From an uncultured Collinsella sp. (GTDB taxonomy: Bacteria > Actinomycetota > Coriobacteriia > Coriobacteriales > Coriobacteriaceae): a DNA stretch of 33,806 nucleotides. Made by a program: the position numbers and the translations under genes. This document shows positions 21,571 to 29,704 of this stretch, piece by piece. Below the pieces are notes generated by a model. The model was not told where the DNA came from. It did not search any database and saw nothing but the letters and a program-made list of their open reading frames with translations. Numbering within the stretch: position 1 is the stretch's first letter; each line of letters opens with the position of its first letter. Location of the stretch: the NCBI GenBank assembly GCA_902489775.1, contig CABUBH010000022.1, positions 1-33,806 on the forward strand, read 5' to 3'.

Positions 21571-24350
21571 CAGAATCCTCCAAACTCACGATCTTCACGT
21601 GCCATCTCGGCGTCGACAGACTCCAGCGCGGCAAGCCCCTCCTCGTCCAACAGGACCTCGCGCGGCTTGGAACCGTCGGGCGGGCCGACGACACCCTTTT
21701 CTTCCAGCATATCCATAATACGCCCGGCACGCGCATAGCCAACCTTCAGACGACGTTGCAGGCCAGATGTGGAGCCAAGCTGCGATTCCACCACAATATG
21801 GGCGGCTTCCCAAATGAGCGGATCATCGTCTTGCGGCTCGGCGACTCCGGTACGGACAATGCCGCCGCCACCCGCCATGGACATGGAAGCGGGCGCCACG
21901 GCAGACAGGATCTCCTCGTGGTAGTCGGGCTCGCTCTGCGACTTGACGAACTCGACGATCTCGTTGATTTCATCATCCGAGACAAAGCAGCCCTGGATAC
22001 GGCGGGGCTTGCCCCAGTCGACCTTAGAGAACAGCATGTCGCCCAAACCGGTGAGCTTTTCGGCACCCATCTGGTCGATGATGACGCGCGAGTCGATGCC
22101 CGTGGCAACGTTAAAGGCGATGCGGTTGGTGATGTTGGCCTTGATGAGGCCCGTCACCACGTTGGAGCTCGGGCGCTGCGTGGCCACGATAAGGTGGATA
22201 CCGGCGGCACGGCCCAGCTGAGCAATACGCACGATCGAGGCCTCGACATCCTTACCGGCGACCATCATCAGGTCCGAGAGCTCGTCGATGATGATGACCA
22301 GGTAGGGCATCTTTTGCGGCGGGTTATCGTAATGCTCAAACTCGCCGGCGGCCTGCTTTTCGTTGTAGGTCGAGATCTTACGCACGTTGAGACGCTCGAA
22401 GACCTTCAGGCGACGCTCCATCTCGGACACGGCCCATTGCAGAGCGCTCGCGGCCTGCTTGGGCTCGGTCACTACAGGCACGTAAAGATGCGGCAGACCG
22501 TTATAGCCCGCAAGCTCGACGCGCTTGGGGTCGACCATGATCAGGCGAACGTCCTCGGGAAGCGCGCGCATAAGCAGGGTTGTGATGATGGAGTTGATCA
22601 TGACCGACTTACCAGAACCCGTGGTACCGGCGATCAGCAGGTGGGGCATCTTGGCGAGGTCGGCGACGACCGGCGTACCCTCGGCATCGCGGCCGATGGC
22701 AAGCTCGAGCGGACCGCCCTTCACATAGGGCAACACGTCGCCCAGGTTGACGTTCTGGCGCTTGCGGTTGGGAATCTCGATGCCCACGAGCGAGGTGCCG
22801 GGGATCGGGGCAAAGATACGCACCGACTGGGCAGCAAGCGATAGCGCGATATCGTCCTCGAGGCTCGAAATCTTGCTCACGCGCTCGCCCTCACCGGGCT
22901 GCAGCTTAAAGGTCGTCACCGTGGGGCCGGCGATCCAGCCGACCACGCGGGCACTACGACCAAACTCCAGCAAGGTGGACTGAAGCGACTCGGCAGTCTG
23001 TTCCAGCTCCTTGTCAGAAGACGCGGAGGAAGCCGACTGCGGGTTGGCATGCAGAATCTCAAGTGGCGGAAGTTTGAGGCCGTCCTCTTCTTCGCCCTCG
23101 TTATCTGCGGCGCCGCCGTCCGCTCCCCCATCGCTAGCCGCAGCCGATTCGACAGCACTCAAGGCAGGCGCATCGGCAACCTTGGGATGCTTCAAGAAGT
23201 CGGGGATCTGAGGTGCTGCAGAGACAGGATTCACGGCAAACGGCGGCTCGGACTCGTCGATCTTATCGAGGTCCTCTTCCATCGAAAGCTGACCGGTTAC
23301 CTGGTCGCGCTTTGCATGGCGACGCGGCAGCAAAGTTGTCTTTGCGGTCTCAATCGGAGCCTCGTCGTCCTCGTCATCGCCCTCGGTGAGCTCAATCTCG
23401 CTCTCGGACCAAGACGGGTCGGGCTCACTCGTATTGAGTTTGGGTGCAGCCTTGCCCTTCTTGGCATGGCGGCGCGGCAACAGCGTCGTCTTAGCGCGCT
23501 CAGCTTCCACGGCATCGGACACGTCGACAAACGGATCCTCGTCCTCGTCGCCATCGTCCAAAACCGGGTCCACATCGTTGCCCATGACCGTGGTCACGGC
23601 AGCATCGGAGCCCTTTTGACGAAGAATGCTCAGGTGAGGACGGGCAACGCCGGGCACCGACAGGGCTTCATCGTCACCCCACGGGCTCGCGTTAACATCG
23701 GCACGACGGCGCTCGGCAAAATCGGCCGCACGGTCGCGAGCAGAGCGCAAAACGCCACCCACCGAAAAGCCGATGATGACCAGGCCCACGACGACAAGGC
23801 CCAACAGGACTACCATCGCGATAGGCTTACCCAGGGCATTCTGCAGCGCACTCGCAATAAACGCACCGATGTAGCCACCCGAAGCGGACAGATTTTGCGG
23901 CGTGAACATAAGGTCGCACGAGTCGCTTGTACCCGGCACCATCAGCGAAAGAATGGAGACGACGGCGATAAAGACCACGGCACCGCCCGCAACAGAGCGC
24001 ACGTTGAGCGGCGAGTCCTCGCCTAAAAAGAGCGTGGCGGCAAACAGCAAAATGACGATCGGCAGCACGTAGGCGCCCAGACCAAAGCCCAAGTGGTAGA
24101 AACCGGCAACCGCAGCCGTAACGGGCGCAGTCGCCGGCGAAATCACGGCAATAAAGGACGCAATCGCCAAAACGGCGATGACCACGCCGGCGATATCGCG
24201 GTTGGCCGAGGGCTCGACCAAGGGCTCGAAATCATCGAACTCGGACTCGTGGCCCTTATTGGCACGCAGATGGGAACCGGCACCCTTAGCAGATGCCGGT
24301 TGGTTATTGGCCTTATTGCCTTTGGCGTTTTGTGCAGATCCGCGCGCCAA
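21570..24350 (-). CDS. ftsK: DNA translocase FtsK/SpoIIIE
   Basis: 926 residues. FtsK anchors at the septum and pumps chromosomal DNA so termini clear the division site. Four or so N-terminal membrane helices (IAGVVIAVLAIASFIAVIS, VLPIVILLFAATLFL, VVFIAVVSILSLMV, VVLLGLVVVGLVIIGF) are followed by an acidic disordered linker (about 230-420), then the alpha/beta motor with Walker A AGTTGSGKSV (GTTGSGKS at 575-582) and Walker B IIIDELSDLMMV, and the gamma winged helix (GYARAGRIMDMLEEKGVVG) that reads KOPS-type sites. The linker holds AKTTLLPRRHAK twice. The start is TTG at 24350, 6 nt after GGAGG and 1 nt after the rnj stop. Confidence 0.95.
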   Translation of the reverse strand: MARGSAQNAKGNKANNQPASAKGAGSHLRANKGHESEFDDFEPLVEPSANRDIAGVVIAVLAIASFIAVISPATAPVTAAVAGFYHLGFGLGAYVLPIVILLFAATLFLGEDSPLNVRSVAGGAVVFIAVVSILSLMVPGTSDSCDLMFTPQNLSASGGYIGAFIASALQNALGKPIAMVVLLGLVVVGLVIIGFSVGGVLRSARDRAADFAERRRADVNASPWGDDEALSVPGVARPHLSILRQKGSDAAVTTVMGNDVDPVLDDGDEDEDPFVDVSDAVEAERAKTTLLPRRHAKKGKAAPKLNTSEPDPSWSESEIELTEGDDEDDEAPIETAKTTLLPRRHAKRDQVTGQLSMEEDLDKIDESEPPFAVNPVSAAPQIPDFLKHPKVADAPALSAVESAAASDGGADGGAADNEGEEEDGLKLPPLEILHANPQSASSASSDKELEQTAESLQSTLLEFGRSARVVGWIAGPTVTTFKLQPGEGERVSKISSLEDDIALSLAAQSVRIFAPIPGTSLVGIEIPNRKRQNVNLGDVLPYVKGGPLELAIGRDAEGTPVVADLAKMPHLLIAGTTGSGKSVMINSIITTLLMRALPEDVRLIMVDPKRVELAGYNGLPHLYVPVVTEPKQAASALQWAVSEMERRLKVFERLNVRKISTYNEKQAAGEFEHYDNPPQKMPYLVIIIDELSDLMMVAGKDVEASIVRIAQLGRAAGIHLIVATQRPSSNVVTGLIKANITNRIAFNVATGIDSRVIIDQMGAEKLTGLGDMLFSKVDWGKPRRIQGCFVSDDEINEIVEFVKSQSEPDYHEEILSAVAPASMSMAGGGGIVRTGVAEPQDDDPLIWEAAHIVVESQLGSTSGLQRRLKVGYARAGRIMDMLEEKGVVGPPDGSKPREVLLDEEGLAALESVDAEMAREDREFGGF

Positions 24351-24351
24351 A

Positions 24352-26022
24352 CTAAACCTCCATGACGACCGGGATGATCATCGGACGGGTGCGCGTACGG
24401 CTCCAGATAAAGTTGGAGAGCGAATCGCGCACGGCCTTGCGAATGGCATCGGAGCCGCTGCTCGTAAAGCTAAACTTGCCCTTCTCGATCGTCTTCATGA
24501 TGGACGCAGAGGCATCCTCGGAGAACTGATCGTCGATGGCAAACGAGACGCCGCGGCCCGAGAACTCGATGGCCTCGATCTTCTTGTGCTTGAGCGAGAC
24601 GATGGCAACAGCGGTAACCATACCGTCGTTGGCGAGCTTCTGACGATCGCGCAGGACGATGGGGTCGGTATCACCGATACGCAGGCCGTCGACGTAGACG
24701 ACGCCGGACTCGACGGGCGTACCGCGCTTGACGATACCGCCGCGCATCTCGAGCGTGTCGCCGTTATCGAGGATAAAGATATGATCGTCCTTGAGACCCA
24801 TCTTGCGGGCCAGCTGGGCATGGGCGCGCAGGTGCACGGCCTCGCCGTGAACCGGCATAAAGTACGTGGGCTTGGCCATGGCCATCAGGAGCTTGAGCTC
24901 CTCCTGGCTGCCGTGGCCCGAGACATGGACGAGAGCGCGGTTCTTATCCCACACGTCGCAGCCAAGCTTGGCCAGGCTGTTGACGACCTGCTGGACGGCC
25001 TTCTCGTTGCCGGGAACGGGAGTTGCCGAGAGGATAACGGTATCGCCCTCGTGGATAGAGAGCGTCTTGTGCTCGCCGTTGGCCATGCGGGACAGGGCCG
25101 ACAGCGGCTCGCCCTGCGAACCGGTGCACATGACGACGATCTTATCGTCGGGCAGGTTATCAATGTCGAAGGCATCGATGATATCGGCATCGTCGATGTT
25201 GAGGTAGCCCAGCTCACGCGCCACGCGGGTGTTAGTGAGCATGGAGCGACCGGTCACAACGACCTTACGGCCGCACTTGCGGGCGGCATCGCAAATCTGC
25301 TGCAAACGATGGATGTGGCTCGAGAACGACGCGACGAACACGCGACCCGGCGCGTTCTTGATGGCGTGCAGCAGGTTGGGACCAACCTCGGCCTCGGACT
25401 TGGTAAAGCCGGGAACCGTGGCATTGGTGGAGTCGGAAAGCAGCAGGTCGATACCCTGCTTGGCAAAGCGGCTGATAGCGGCATAGTCAGGGGTGACACC
25501 ATCGATGGGCGTCTGGTCGAGCTTAAAGTCGCCGGTGTGCATAACGGTGCCCTGATTGGTGCGGATAAACACGCCCAGAGCGCCGGGGATGGAGTGCGTC
25601 ATCGAGAAGAAGTCGAGCGAGATGCCGCCGAGGTTGACATGGCTGCCGCCCTTGACCTCGCGGAACTTGGGCGCGCGGATGCGGAACTCGGAGAGCTTGC
25701 CCTCGATAAAGCCAAGCGTCAGCTTGCTCGAAAAGATGGGCACCTTGTTGTTGAGGTCCTGCAGCAGGTACGGAAGCGAACCGGTGTGGTCCTCGTGGCC
25801 GTGGGTGACGACGATACCGCGGAGCTTCTCCTCGTTCTCCAGAACATAGGTGTAGTCGGGAAGCACCAGGTCGATACCGGGCTGGGAGTCATCCGGGAAC
25901 ATGAGACCGGCGTCGACGAGCACCATGTCGTCGCCGCACTCGAAGACCGTCATGTTCTTGCCGATGCCGTCAAGACCGCCGAGCGGAATGATCTTCAAGG
26001 GAGATGATTTTTTAGCTGCCAT
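24352..26022 (-). CDS. rnj: Ribonuclease J
   Basis: 556 residues. RNase J is a metallo-beta-lactamase/beta-CASP nuclease with 5'-3' exonuclease and endonuclease activity on mRNA and rRNA. Metal ligands are in VVTHGHEDHTGSLP (His74, His76, Asp78, His79), MHTGDFKLD and the later HVSGHGSQEELKLL; the beta-CASP core has SDSTNATVPG and VASFSSHIHRLQQI. A C-terminal domain follows (about 450-556). ATG at 26022; AGAAAGGA lies about 16 nt upstream, an unusually wide spacing. It heads the rnj-ftsK-rodZ-yajQ-rimO-pgsA-cinA run, with ftsK starting 1 nt after its stop. Only one RNase J is in the window, so J1/J2 cannot be separated. Confidence 0.95.
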   Translation of the reverse strand: MAAKKSSPLKIIPLGGLDGIGKNMTVFECGDDMVLVDAGLMFPDDSQPGIDLVLPDYTYVLENEEKLRGIVVTHGHEDHTGSLPYLLQDLNNKVPIFSSKLTLGFIEGKLSEFRIRAPKFREVKGGSHVNLGGISLDFFSMTHSIPGALGVFIRTNQGTVMHTGDFKLDQTPIDGVTPDYAAISRFAKQGIDLLLSDSTNATVPGFTKSEAEVGPNLLHAIKNAPGRVFVASFSSHIHRLQQICDAARKCGRKVVVTGRSMLTNTRVARELGYLNIDDADIIDAFDIDNLPDDKIVVMCTGSQGEPLSALSRMANGEHKTLSIHEGDTVILSATPVPGNEKAVQQVVNSLAKLGCDVWDKNRALVHVSGHGSQEELKLLMAMAKPTYFMPVHGEAVHLRAHAQLARKMGLKDDHIFILDNGDTLEMRGGIVKRGTPVESGVVYVDGLRIGDTDPIVLRDRQKLANDGMVTAVAIVSLKHKKIEAIEFSGRGVSFAIDDQFSEDASASIMKTIEKGKFSFTSSGSDAIRKAVRDSLSNFIWSRTRTRPMIIPVVMEV

Positions 26023-26207
26023 AGGTTAGTCTGGTTTCCTTTCTTCGAAACGGGTCTGGAACAACCGACGGGGCGCTTCTGGCAAACCGACCGCCGGGAA
26101 CGTACAAACATGCATCACAGAGTCGATGCAATAACCACAGTATGATACCCATTTGCACAACAACAGACCACCCATGCATCAAAGCCCCATCTGAACCGGT
26201 CTATCCC

Positions 26208-26354
26208 GCCGGTCTGGGCCCTGTGGCCCCGGCACGGGCTAAGTTTCCTGCTCTACAGTCCTGCGCAAGACGGAAAGCACATTAAGTGCTTTCCTTTGCG
26301 TGCGGAACTCGCGATAAACTTAGCCCGTGCCGGGGCCACAGGGCCCAGACCTGC
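26208..26354 (-). repeat. Family-2 palindromic repeat, copy A (36-bp perfect arms)
   Basis: Arms 26211-26246 and 26316-26351 are exact reverse complements over 36 bp (GGTCTGGGCCCTGTGG... with no mismatch). The 69-nt core 26247-26315 contains a nested hairpin, GGAAAGCAC-ATTAA-GTGCTTTCC. The same core, 68 of 69 identical, occurs in opposite orientation at 27148-27228. It dominates the 382-bp gene-free stretch 26023-26404; the rest holds only the rnj leader (26023-26160, no clear promoter match) and about 50 nt of A/T-rich sequence after the acetyltransferase stop. Confidence 0.92.
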
Positions 26355-26404
26355 CAAATAGGGACAGGGTTATTTTGGTCGGTTTTATCTGGGAAATGCT
26401 GAAA

Positions 26405-27025
26405 CTACGAGCTGATGGCCTCGTTATAGGCTTTTAGCTGATCTTGCCAGAGTTTGCGATCGTTGTCGGTGATCTCTCGAATGATATGTGCAGGGTTGCC
26501 ACCGATGATGACGTGGCTGGGGACGTCTTTGACTACGACAGAACCGGAGGCGATGACCACGTCGTCTCCGACCGTTACGCCTGGATTGATAATCACGCCA
26601 CCTCCCATCCAGACGTTGTCGCCGACGGTGACGGGCTTGGCATATTCAAGATCGAGGCTGCGCACGTCTGCATCGATAGGATGACCTGCGGTGAAAATGC
26701 TCACATGGGGCCCCAAAAACACGTTATCGCCAAAGGTCACATAGTTTTCGTCCAGAATCGTCAGCCCGGTATTCGCATAGAAATGCTTACCGAACGAAAC
26801 CCTATCGCCATGATCAAAATAGACCGGCGCCGTTAAAACCATATCGTCTGGAGCGACACGAAAGCACTTCTTAAGCTCCTCAAGAGCGCTCGAATCAGCC
26901 CAATATTCCGACTCATTAAATCGCTTTTGCGCCGCATGGACCTTACTAAACGAGTGGTCACCGACCCTATAAGGACTATAAAGCTCCCCGGCAATCATAC
27001 GGTCCCATTCAATTTTATTGGTCAT
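26405..27025 (-). CDS. Maltose/galactoside O-acetyltransferase family protein
   Basis: 206 residues, typical for the left-handed beta-helix sugar O-acetyltransferases (Maa, LacA, NodL). They transfer acetyl from acetyl-CoA to a sugar hydroxyl in the cytoplasm. An N-terminal Mac domain (WDRMIAGELYSPYR, then RFNESEYWADSSALEELKKCF) precedes hexapeptide repeats (VTFGDNVFLGPHVSIFTAGHPID, where the His is catalytic, VTVGDNVWMGGGVIINPGV, VTVGDDVVIASGSVVVKDVP). I chose ATG 27025 (GGGGG a few bases before) over 27037. It stands alone between pnp and rnj, has its own extended -10 promoter and palindrome, and is flanked by inverted copies of repeat family 2. The true sugar is unknown. Confidence 0.9.
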   Translation of the reverse strand: MTNKIEWDRMIAGELYSPYRVGDHSFSKVHAAQKRFNESEYWADSSALEELKKCFRVAPDDMVLTAPVYFDHGDRVSFGKHFYANTGLTILDENYVTFGDNVFLGPHVSIFTAGHPIDADVRSLDLEYAKPVTVGDNVWMGGGVIINPGVTVGDDVVIASGSVVVKDVPSHVIIGGNPAHIIREITDNDRKLWQDQLKAYNEAISS

Positions 27026-27046
27026 GCCCGCCCCCATCAGCTAAAT

Positions 27047-27093
27047 GTCAAACGCGTGTGACAGTATAGCAACTAAGGCAGAAACCGCATCAA
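27047..27093 (-). promoter_or_regulatory. Acetyltransferase promoter with 16-bp palindrome at the start region
   Basis: On the minus strand an extended -10 TGC-TATACT (27063-27071) is preceded, 19 bp away, by TTGATG (27088-27093). Directly downstream, about where transcription should start, is GTCAAACGCGTGTGAC (27047-27062), a palindrome with 7 of 8 base pairs matched, as expected of a repressor operator. Confidence 0.55.
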
Positions 27094-27129
27094 GCGCCCA
27101 ACAATGCAACCTAGCCCTTTTGCTCATCA

Positions 27130-27248
27130 CGGCGGGGGCCGTGGGTAAAGTTTGTCGCGAGTTCCGCACGCAAAGGAAAGCACTTAATGTGCTTTCCGTC
27201 TTGCGCAGGACTGTAGAGCAGGAAACTTCATATGCGGCCCTCCCGGGC
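27130..27248 (+). repeat. Family-2 palindromic repeat, copy B (arms diverged)
   Basis: The 69-nt core of copy A recurs here in reverse orientation with one change, bordered by AAGTTT (27149-27154) and AAACTT (27223-27228), as in copy A. Beyond those borders the arms differ from copy A and pair poorly (GGCGGGGGCCGTGGG on the left, CATATGCGGCCCTCCCGGG on the right). The right arm resembles the family-1 arm CATATATATGGGGCCTCCC. Confidence 0.85.
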
Positions 27249-27252
27249 GCAA

Positions 27253-27285
27253 GCAAAAGGGCGACCCCTGTCCGGAGTCGCCCTT
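27253..27285 (-). terminator. Rho-independent terminator of pnp
   Basis: AAGGGCGACCCC (27257-27268) and GGAGTCGCCCTT (27274-27285) pair over 12 positions with one mismatch of G-U type; on the minus strand TTTTGC follows. It begins 24 nt after the pnp stop codon. Confidence 0.85.
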
Positions 27286-27308
27286 GCGGTGCTGGTTATG
27301 TACGGCTG

Positions 27309-29555
27309 TTACTCGGCGTCGTGGTGACGGCGGGGCTTGCGGCCTCCGTTGTCACCGGGACGGCGCGGACGGTCGCTGCGCTCGGAGCGCTCGCGACGCG
27401 GACGCTCACGGCGCTGGAAGTGCTCGCCGTCGCCCTCGGAGGCACCCTCGGCACGAGCCGGAGCCTCGGGCTTATCCAGACGATCGAGCGAGATCTTGCC
27501 GCGATCGTCGACCTCGATGACGACGACCTTGACCTCGTCGCCCACGTTGAGGACGTCCTCGACCTTCTCCACGCGGCCCTTGGCGACGCGGGAGATGTGC
27601 AGCAGGCCGTCCTTACCGGGCAGCAGGTTGACGAAGGCGCCGAAGGGCTGGATGGAGACCACGCGACCGGTGTACTCCTCGCCCGGCTCGGGAACCTTGA
27701 TGATGAGCTTGATGCGCTCGACAGCCTGGTCGACGGACTCGCCGGTGCCGCCGACAAAGACGGTGCCGTCCTCCTGGATGTCGACCGAAGCGCCGGTCTC
27801 GTCCTGGATGCCGCGGATGACCTTACCGCCGGAACCGATGACGTCGCGGATCTTATCGGTCGGAACCTGAATCGAGACGATGCGCGGGGCAGTGCTGCGC
27901 GTGGTGTGACGCGGCTCGGGAATCACATCGAGCATCTTCTGCAGAATGAAGGCACGACCCTCCTTGGCCTGCTGCAGGGCGCGGGCCAGGATGTCGAAGG
28001 TAAGACCGGTGGCCTTGTTGTCCATCTGCAGGGCGGTGATGCCCTCGGTGGTGCCGGTGACCTTAAAGTCCATGTCGCCCAAGAAGTCCTCGAGACCCTG
28101 GATGTCGGACAGGACCACGGTCTTGCCCTCCTCCTGGATCAGGCCCATGGCGATACCGGAAACCGGGCGCTTAATGGGAACGCCGCCGTCCATAAGGGCG
28201 AGCGTGGAGCCGCAGGTAGAGGCCATCGAAGAGGAGCCGTTGGACTCCATGACCTCGGAGACGACGCGGATGGCGTAGGGGAACTCGTTCTCGTCGGGGA
28301 GCACCGGAAGCAGAGCGCGCTCGGCCAGGTTGCCGTGGCCGATCTCGCGGCGCTTGGGGCTGCCCATGCGGCCGGTCTCGCCGGTGCAGAACGGCGGGAA
28401 GTTGTAGTGGTGCATGTAGCGCTTGCCCTCGGTGGGCTCGATGGTATCCAGACGCTGGCCCTCGTTGAGCATACCGAGCGACAGGACGGAAAGCACCTGG
28501 GTCTGGCCACGCTGGAACAGACCGGAGCCGTGAACGAGCGGCAGGTAGTTATCCTTCACCATGATGGGGCGAATCTCATCGGCGGCACGGCCGTCGACGC
28601 GCTCACCGGTCTCGACGACCATGGTGCGCATAGCCTTCTTCTCGAGCTTCTTGAGCGCCACGGGAATCTCGCGCTCCCAAGCGGCCTGCTCCTCCTCGGT
28701 GAACTCGGCACGGATGGACTCCTTCAGAGCCTCGACCTTACCGATACGGGAGAGCTTGTCGGCGTCGCGAAGGGCGGCTGCCATCTCGTCGTAGTGGGCG
28801 AAGATGCGCTCCTGGACCTCCTCGACGGGCTGGTCGAGCGGGTACTCCTTCTTGACGATGGCGCCGTTGACCTGCTCCCACTCGGCGACAAACTCGTCCT
28901 GAGCCTGGCAGAAGGCAGCAAGGGCCTCCTGGCCAAACTTCATGGCGGCGAGCATATCGTCCTCGGAGATCTCCTCGGCGCCGGCCTCGACCATCGAGAT
29001 GAAGTCGGCGGAGCCACCCAGCTCCAGATCCAGATCGGAGTTCTCGCGCTCCTCATAGGTGGGGTTGACGATAAACTCGCCGGTCTCCACGTTACGGCCG
29101 ATGCGCACGCAGGCAAGCGGGCCCTCGAAGGGCACGCCGCCGAGCGTCATTGCCAGGGAAGCACCCATGACGTTGATGACGTCAAAGGGGTTGACCTGGT
29201 CGGCGACGAGCGAGGTGGCGACGATGTGCACCTCGTTGCGGAAGCCGTCCGGGAAGCTCGGACGAATCGGGCGGTCGATCATACGGGCCGTGAGCGTGGC
29301 CTTCTCGCTGGGACGGCCCTCACGCTTGAGGTAGCCACCCGGGATGCGGCCGGCGGCGTACATCTTCTCGTTGAAGTCGACGGTCAGCGGGAAGAAGTCG
29401 TAGTTCTTACGCTCCTTGGAGACGACCACGGTGTCGAGCATCGTGGTGTCGCCCTGCTTGACCAGACAGGCGCCGGTGGCCTGCTTGGCAAGCTCGCCCG
29501 ACTCAAAGGTGTAGGTCTTGCCGTACAGCTCAAAGGTCTTGGATACGAGTGTCAT
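27309..29555 (-). CDS. pnp: Polyribonucleotide nucleotidyltransferase (PNPase)
   Basis: 748 residues. PNPase is a trimeric phosphorolytic 3'-5' exoribonuclease. Two RNase PH domains (first from FELYGKTYTFESGELAKQA, with GGYLKREGRPSEKATLTARMIDRPIRP; second with GSGLFQRGQTQVLSV and STCGSTLALMDGGVPIKRPV) flank a helical domain. A KH domain (PTDKIRDVIGSGGKVIRGI, about 560-578) and an S1 domain (GEEYTGRVVSIQPFGAFVNL) follow. The tail after the S1 domain (about 50 residues) is extra, very rich in Arg (RRERPRRERSERSDRPRR). ATG has AAAGGAG upstream. It follows rpsO as in many bacteria, but with a terminator and two leader hairpins between. Confidence 0.97.
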   Translation of the reverse strand: MTLVSKTFELYGKTYTFESGELAKQATGACLVKQGDTTMLDTVVVSKERKNYDFFPLTVDFNEKMYAAGRIPGGYLKREGRPSEKATLTARMIDRPIRPSFPDGFRNEVHIVATSLVADQVNPFDVINVMGASLAMTLGGVPFEGPLACVRIGRNVETGEFIVNPTYEERENSDLDLELGGSADFISMVEAGAEEISEDDMLAAMKFGQEALAAFCQAQDEFVAEWEQVNGAIVKKEYPLDQPVEEVQERIFAHYDEMAAALRDADKLSRIGKVEALKESIRAEFTEEEQAAWEREIPVALKKLEKKAMRTMVVETGERVDGRAADEIRPIMVKDNYLPLVHGSGLFQRGQTQVLSVLSLGMLNEGQRLDTIEPTEGKRYMHHYNFPPFCTGETGRMGSPKRREIGHGNLAERALLPVLPDENEFPYAIRVVSEVMESNGSSSMASTCGSTLALMDGGVPIKRPVSGIAMGLIQEEGKTVVLSDIQGLEDFLGDMDFKVTGTTEGITALQMDNKATGLTFDILARALQQAKEGRAFILQKMLDVIPEPRHTTRSTAPRIVSIQVPTDKIRDVIGSGGKVIRGIQDETGASVDIQEDGTVFVGGTGESVDQAVERIKLIIKVPEPGEEYTGRVVSIQPFGAFVNLLPGKDGLLHISRVAKGRVEKVEDVLNVGDEVKVVVIEVDDRGKISLDRLDKPEAPARAEGASEGDGEHFQRRERPRRERSERSDRPRRPGDNGGRKPRRHHDAE

Positions 29556-29568
29556 TGTTCTCCTTTAC

Positions 29569-29591
29569 CCCACAGGCCCCTTGCCTGCGGG
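29569..29591 (-). promoter_or_regulatory. Hairpin in the pnp leader, just before the ribosome site
   Basis: CCCACAGGC (29569-29577) and GCCTGCGGG (29583-29591) pair over 9 bp with one G-U pair in the RNA and a 5-nt loop. It ends about 6 nt before AAAGGAG. E. coli pnp is self-controlled through a leader hairpin cut by RNase III; a similar role here is inference. Confidence 0.45.
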
Positions 29592-29623
29592 CTTCTCATG
29601 TGACGCGGGCCCCCTGCCCCCGC

Positions 29624-29639
29624 CACGCTTCAGAGCGTG
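29624..29639 (-). other. Second, smaller hairpin in the rpsO-pnp gap
   Basis: CACGCT (29624-29629) and AGCGTG (29634-29639) form a perfect 6-bp stem with a 4-nt loop, midway between the rpsO terminator and the leader hairpin of pnp. No T-run. Confidence 0.35.
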
Positions 29640-29656
29640 ATTGTTCGCGCCCTTAC

Positions 29657-29690
29657 ACAAAAAGAGCGCCCCGCTGCGCAGGACGCTCTT
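29657..29690 (-). terminator. Rho-independent terminator of rpsO
   Basis: AAGAGCG (29662-29668) and CGCTCTT (29684-29690), extended inward by three more pairs (one G-U), close a G/C-rich stem; on the minus strand the stem runs into TTTTTG. It separates rpsO from pnp. Confidence 0.85.
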
Positions 29691-29704
29691 AGCATGTACA
29701 AATC

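Noticed and set aside
26208..27248. Composite transposon or insertion sequence around the acetyltransferase gene
   Set aside because: No transposase or obvious target-site duplication is visible, and the flanking units are under 150 bp. Kept only as non-autonomous repeats.
27045..29603. Very long open frame on the plus strand opposite pnp (also 24178-26007 opposite rnj and 12893-14701 opposite rny)
   Set aside because: These are mirror frames of highly conserved genes, produced by the G/C-rich codon use. They have low-complexity, unfamiliar translations and no ribosome sites.
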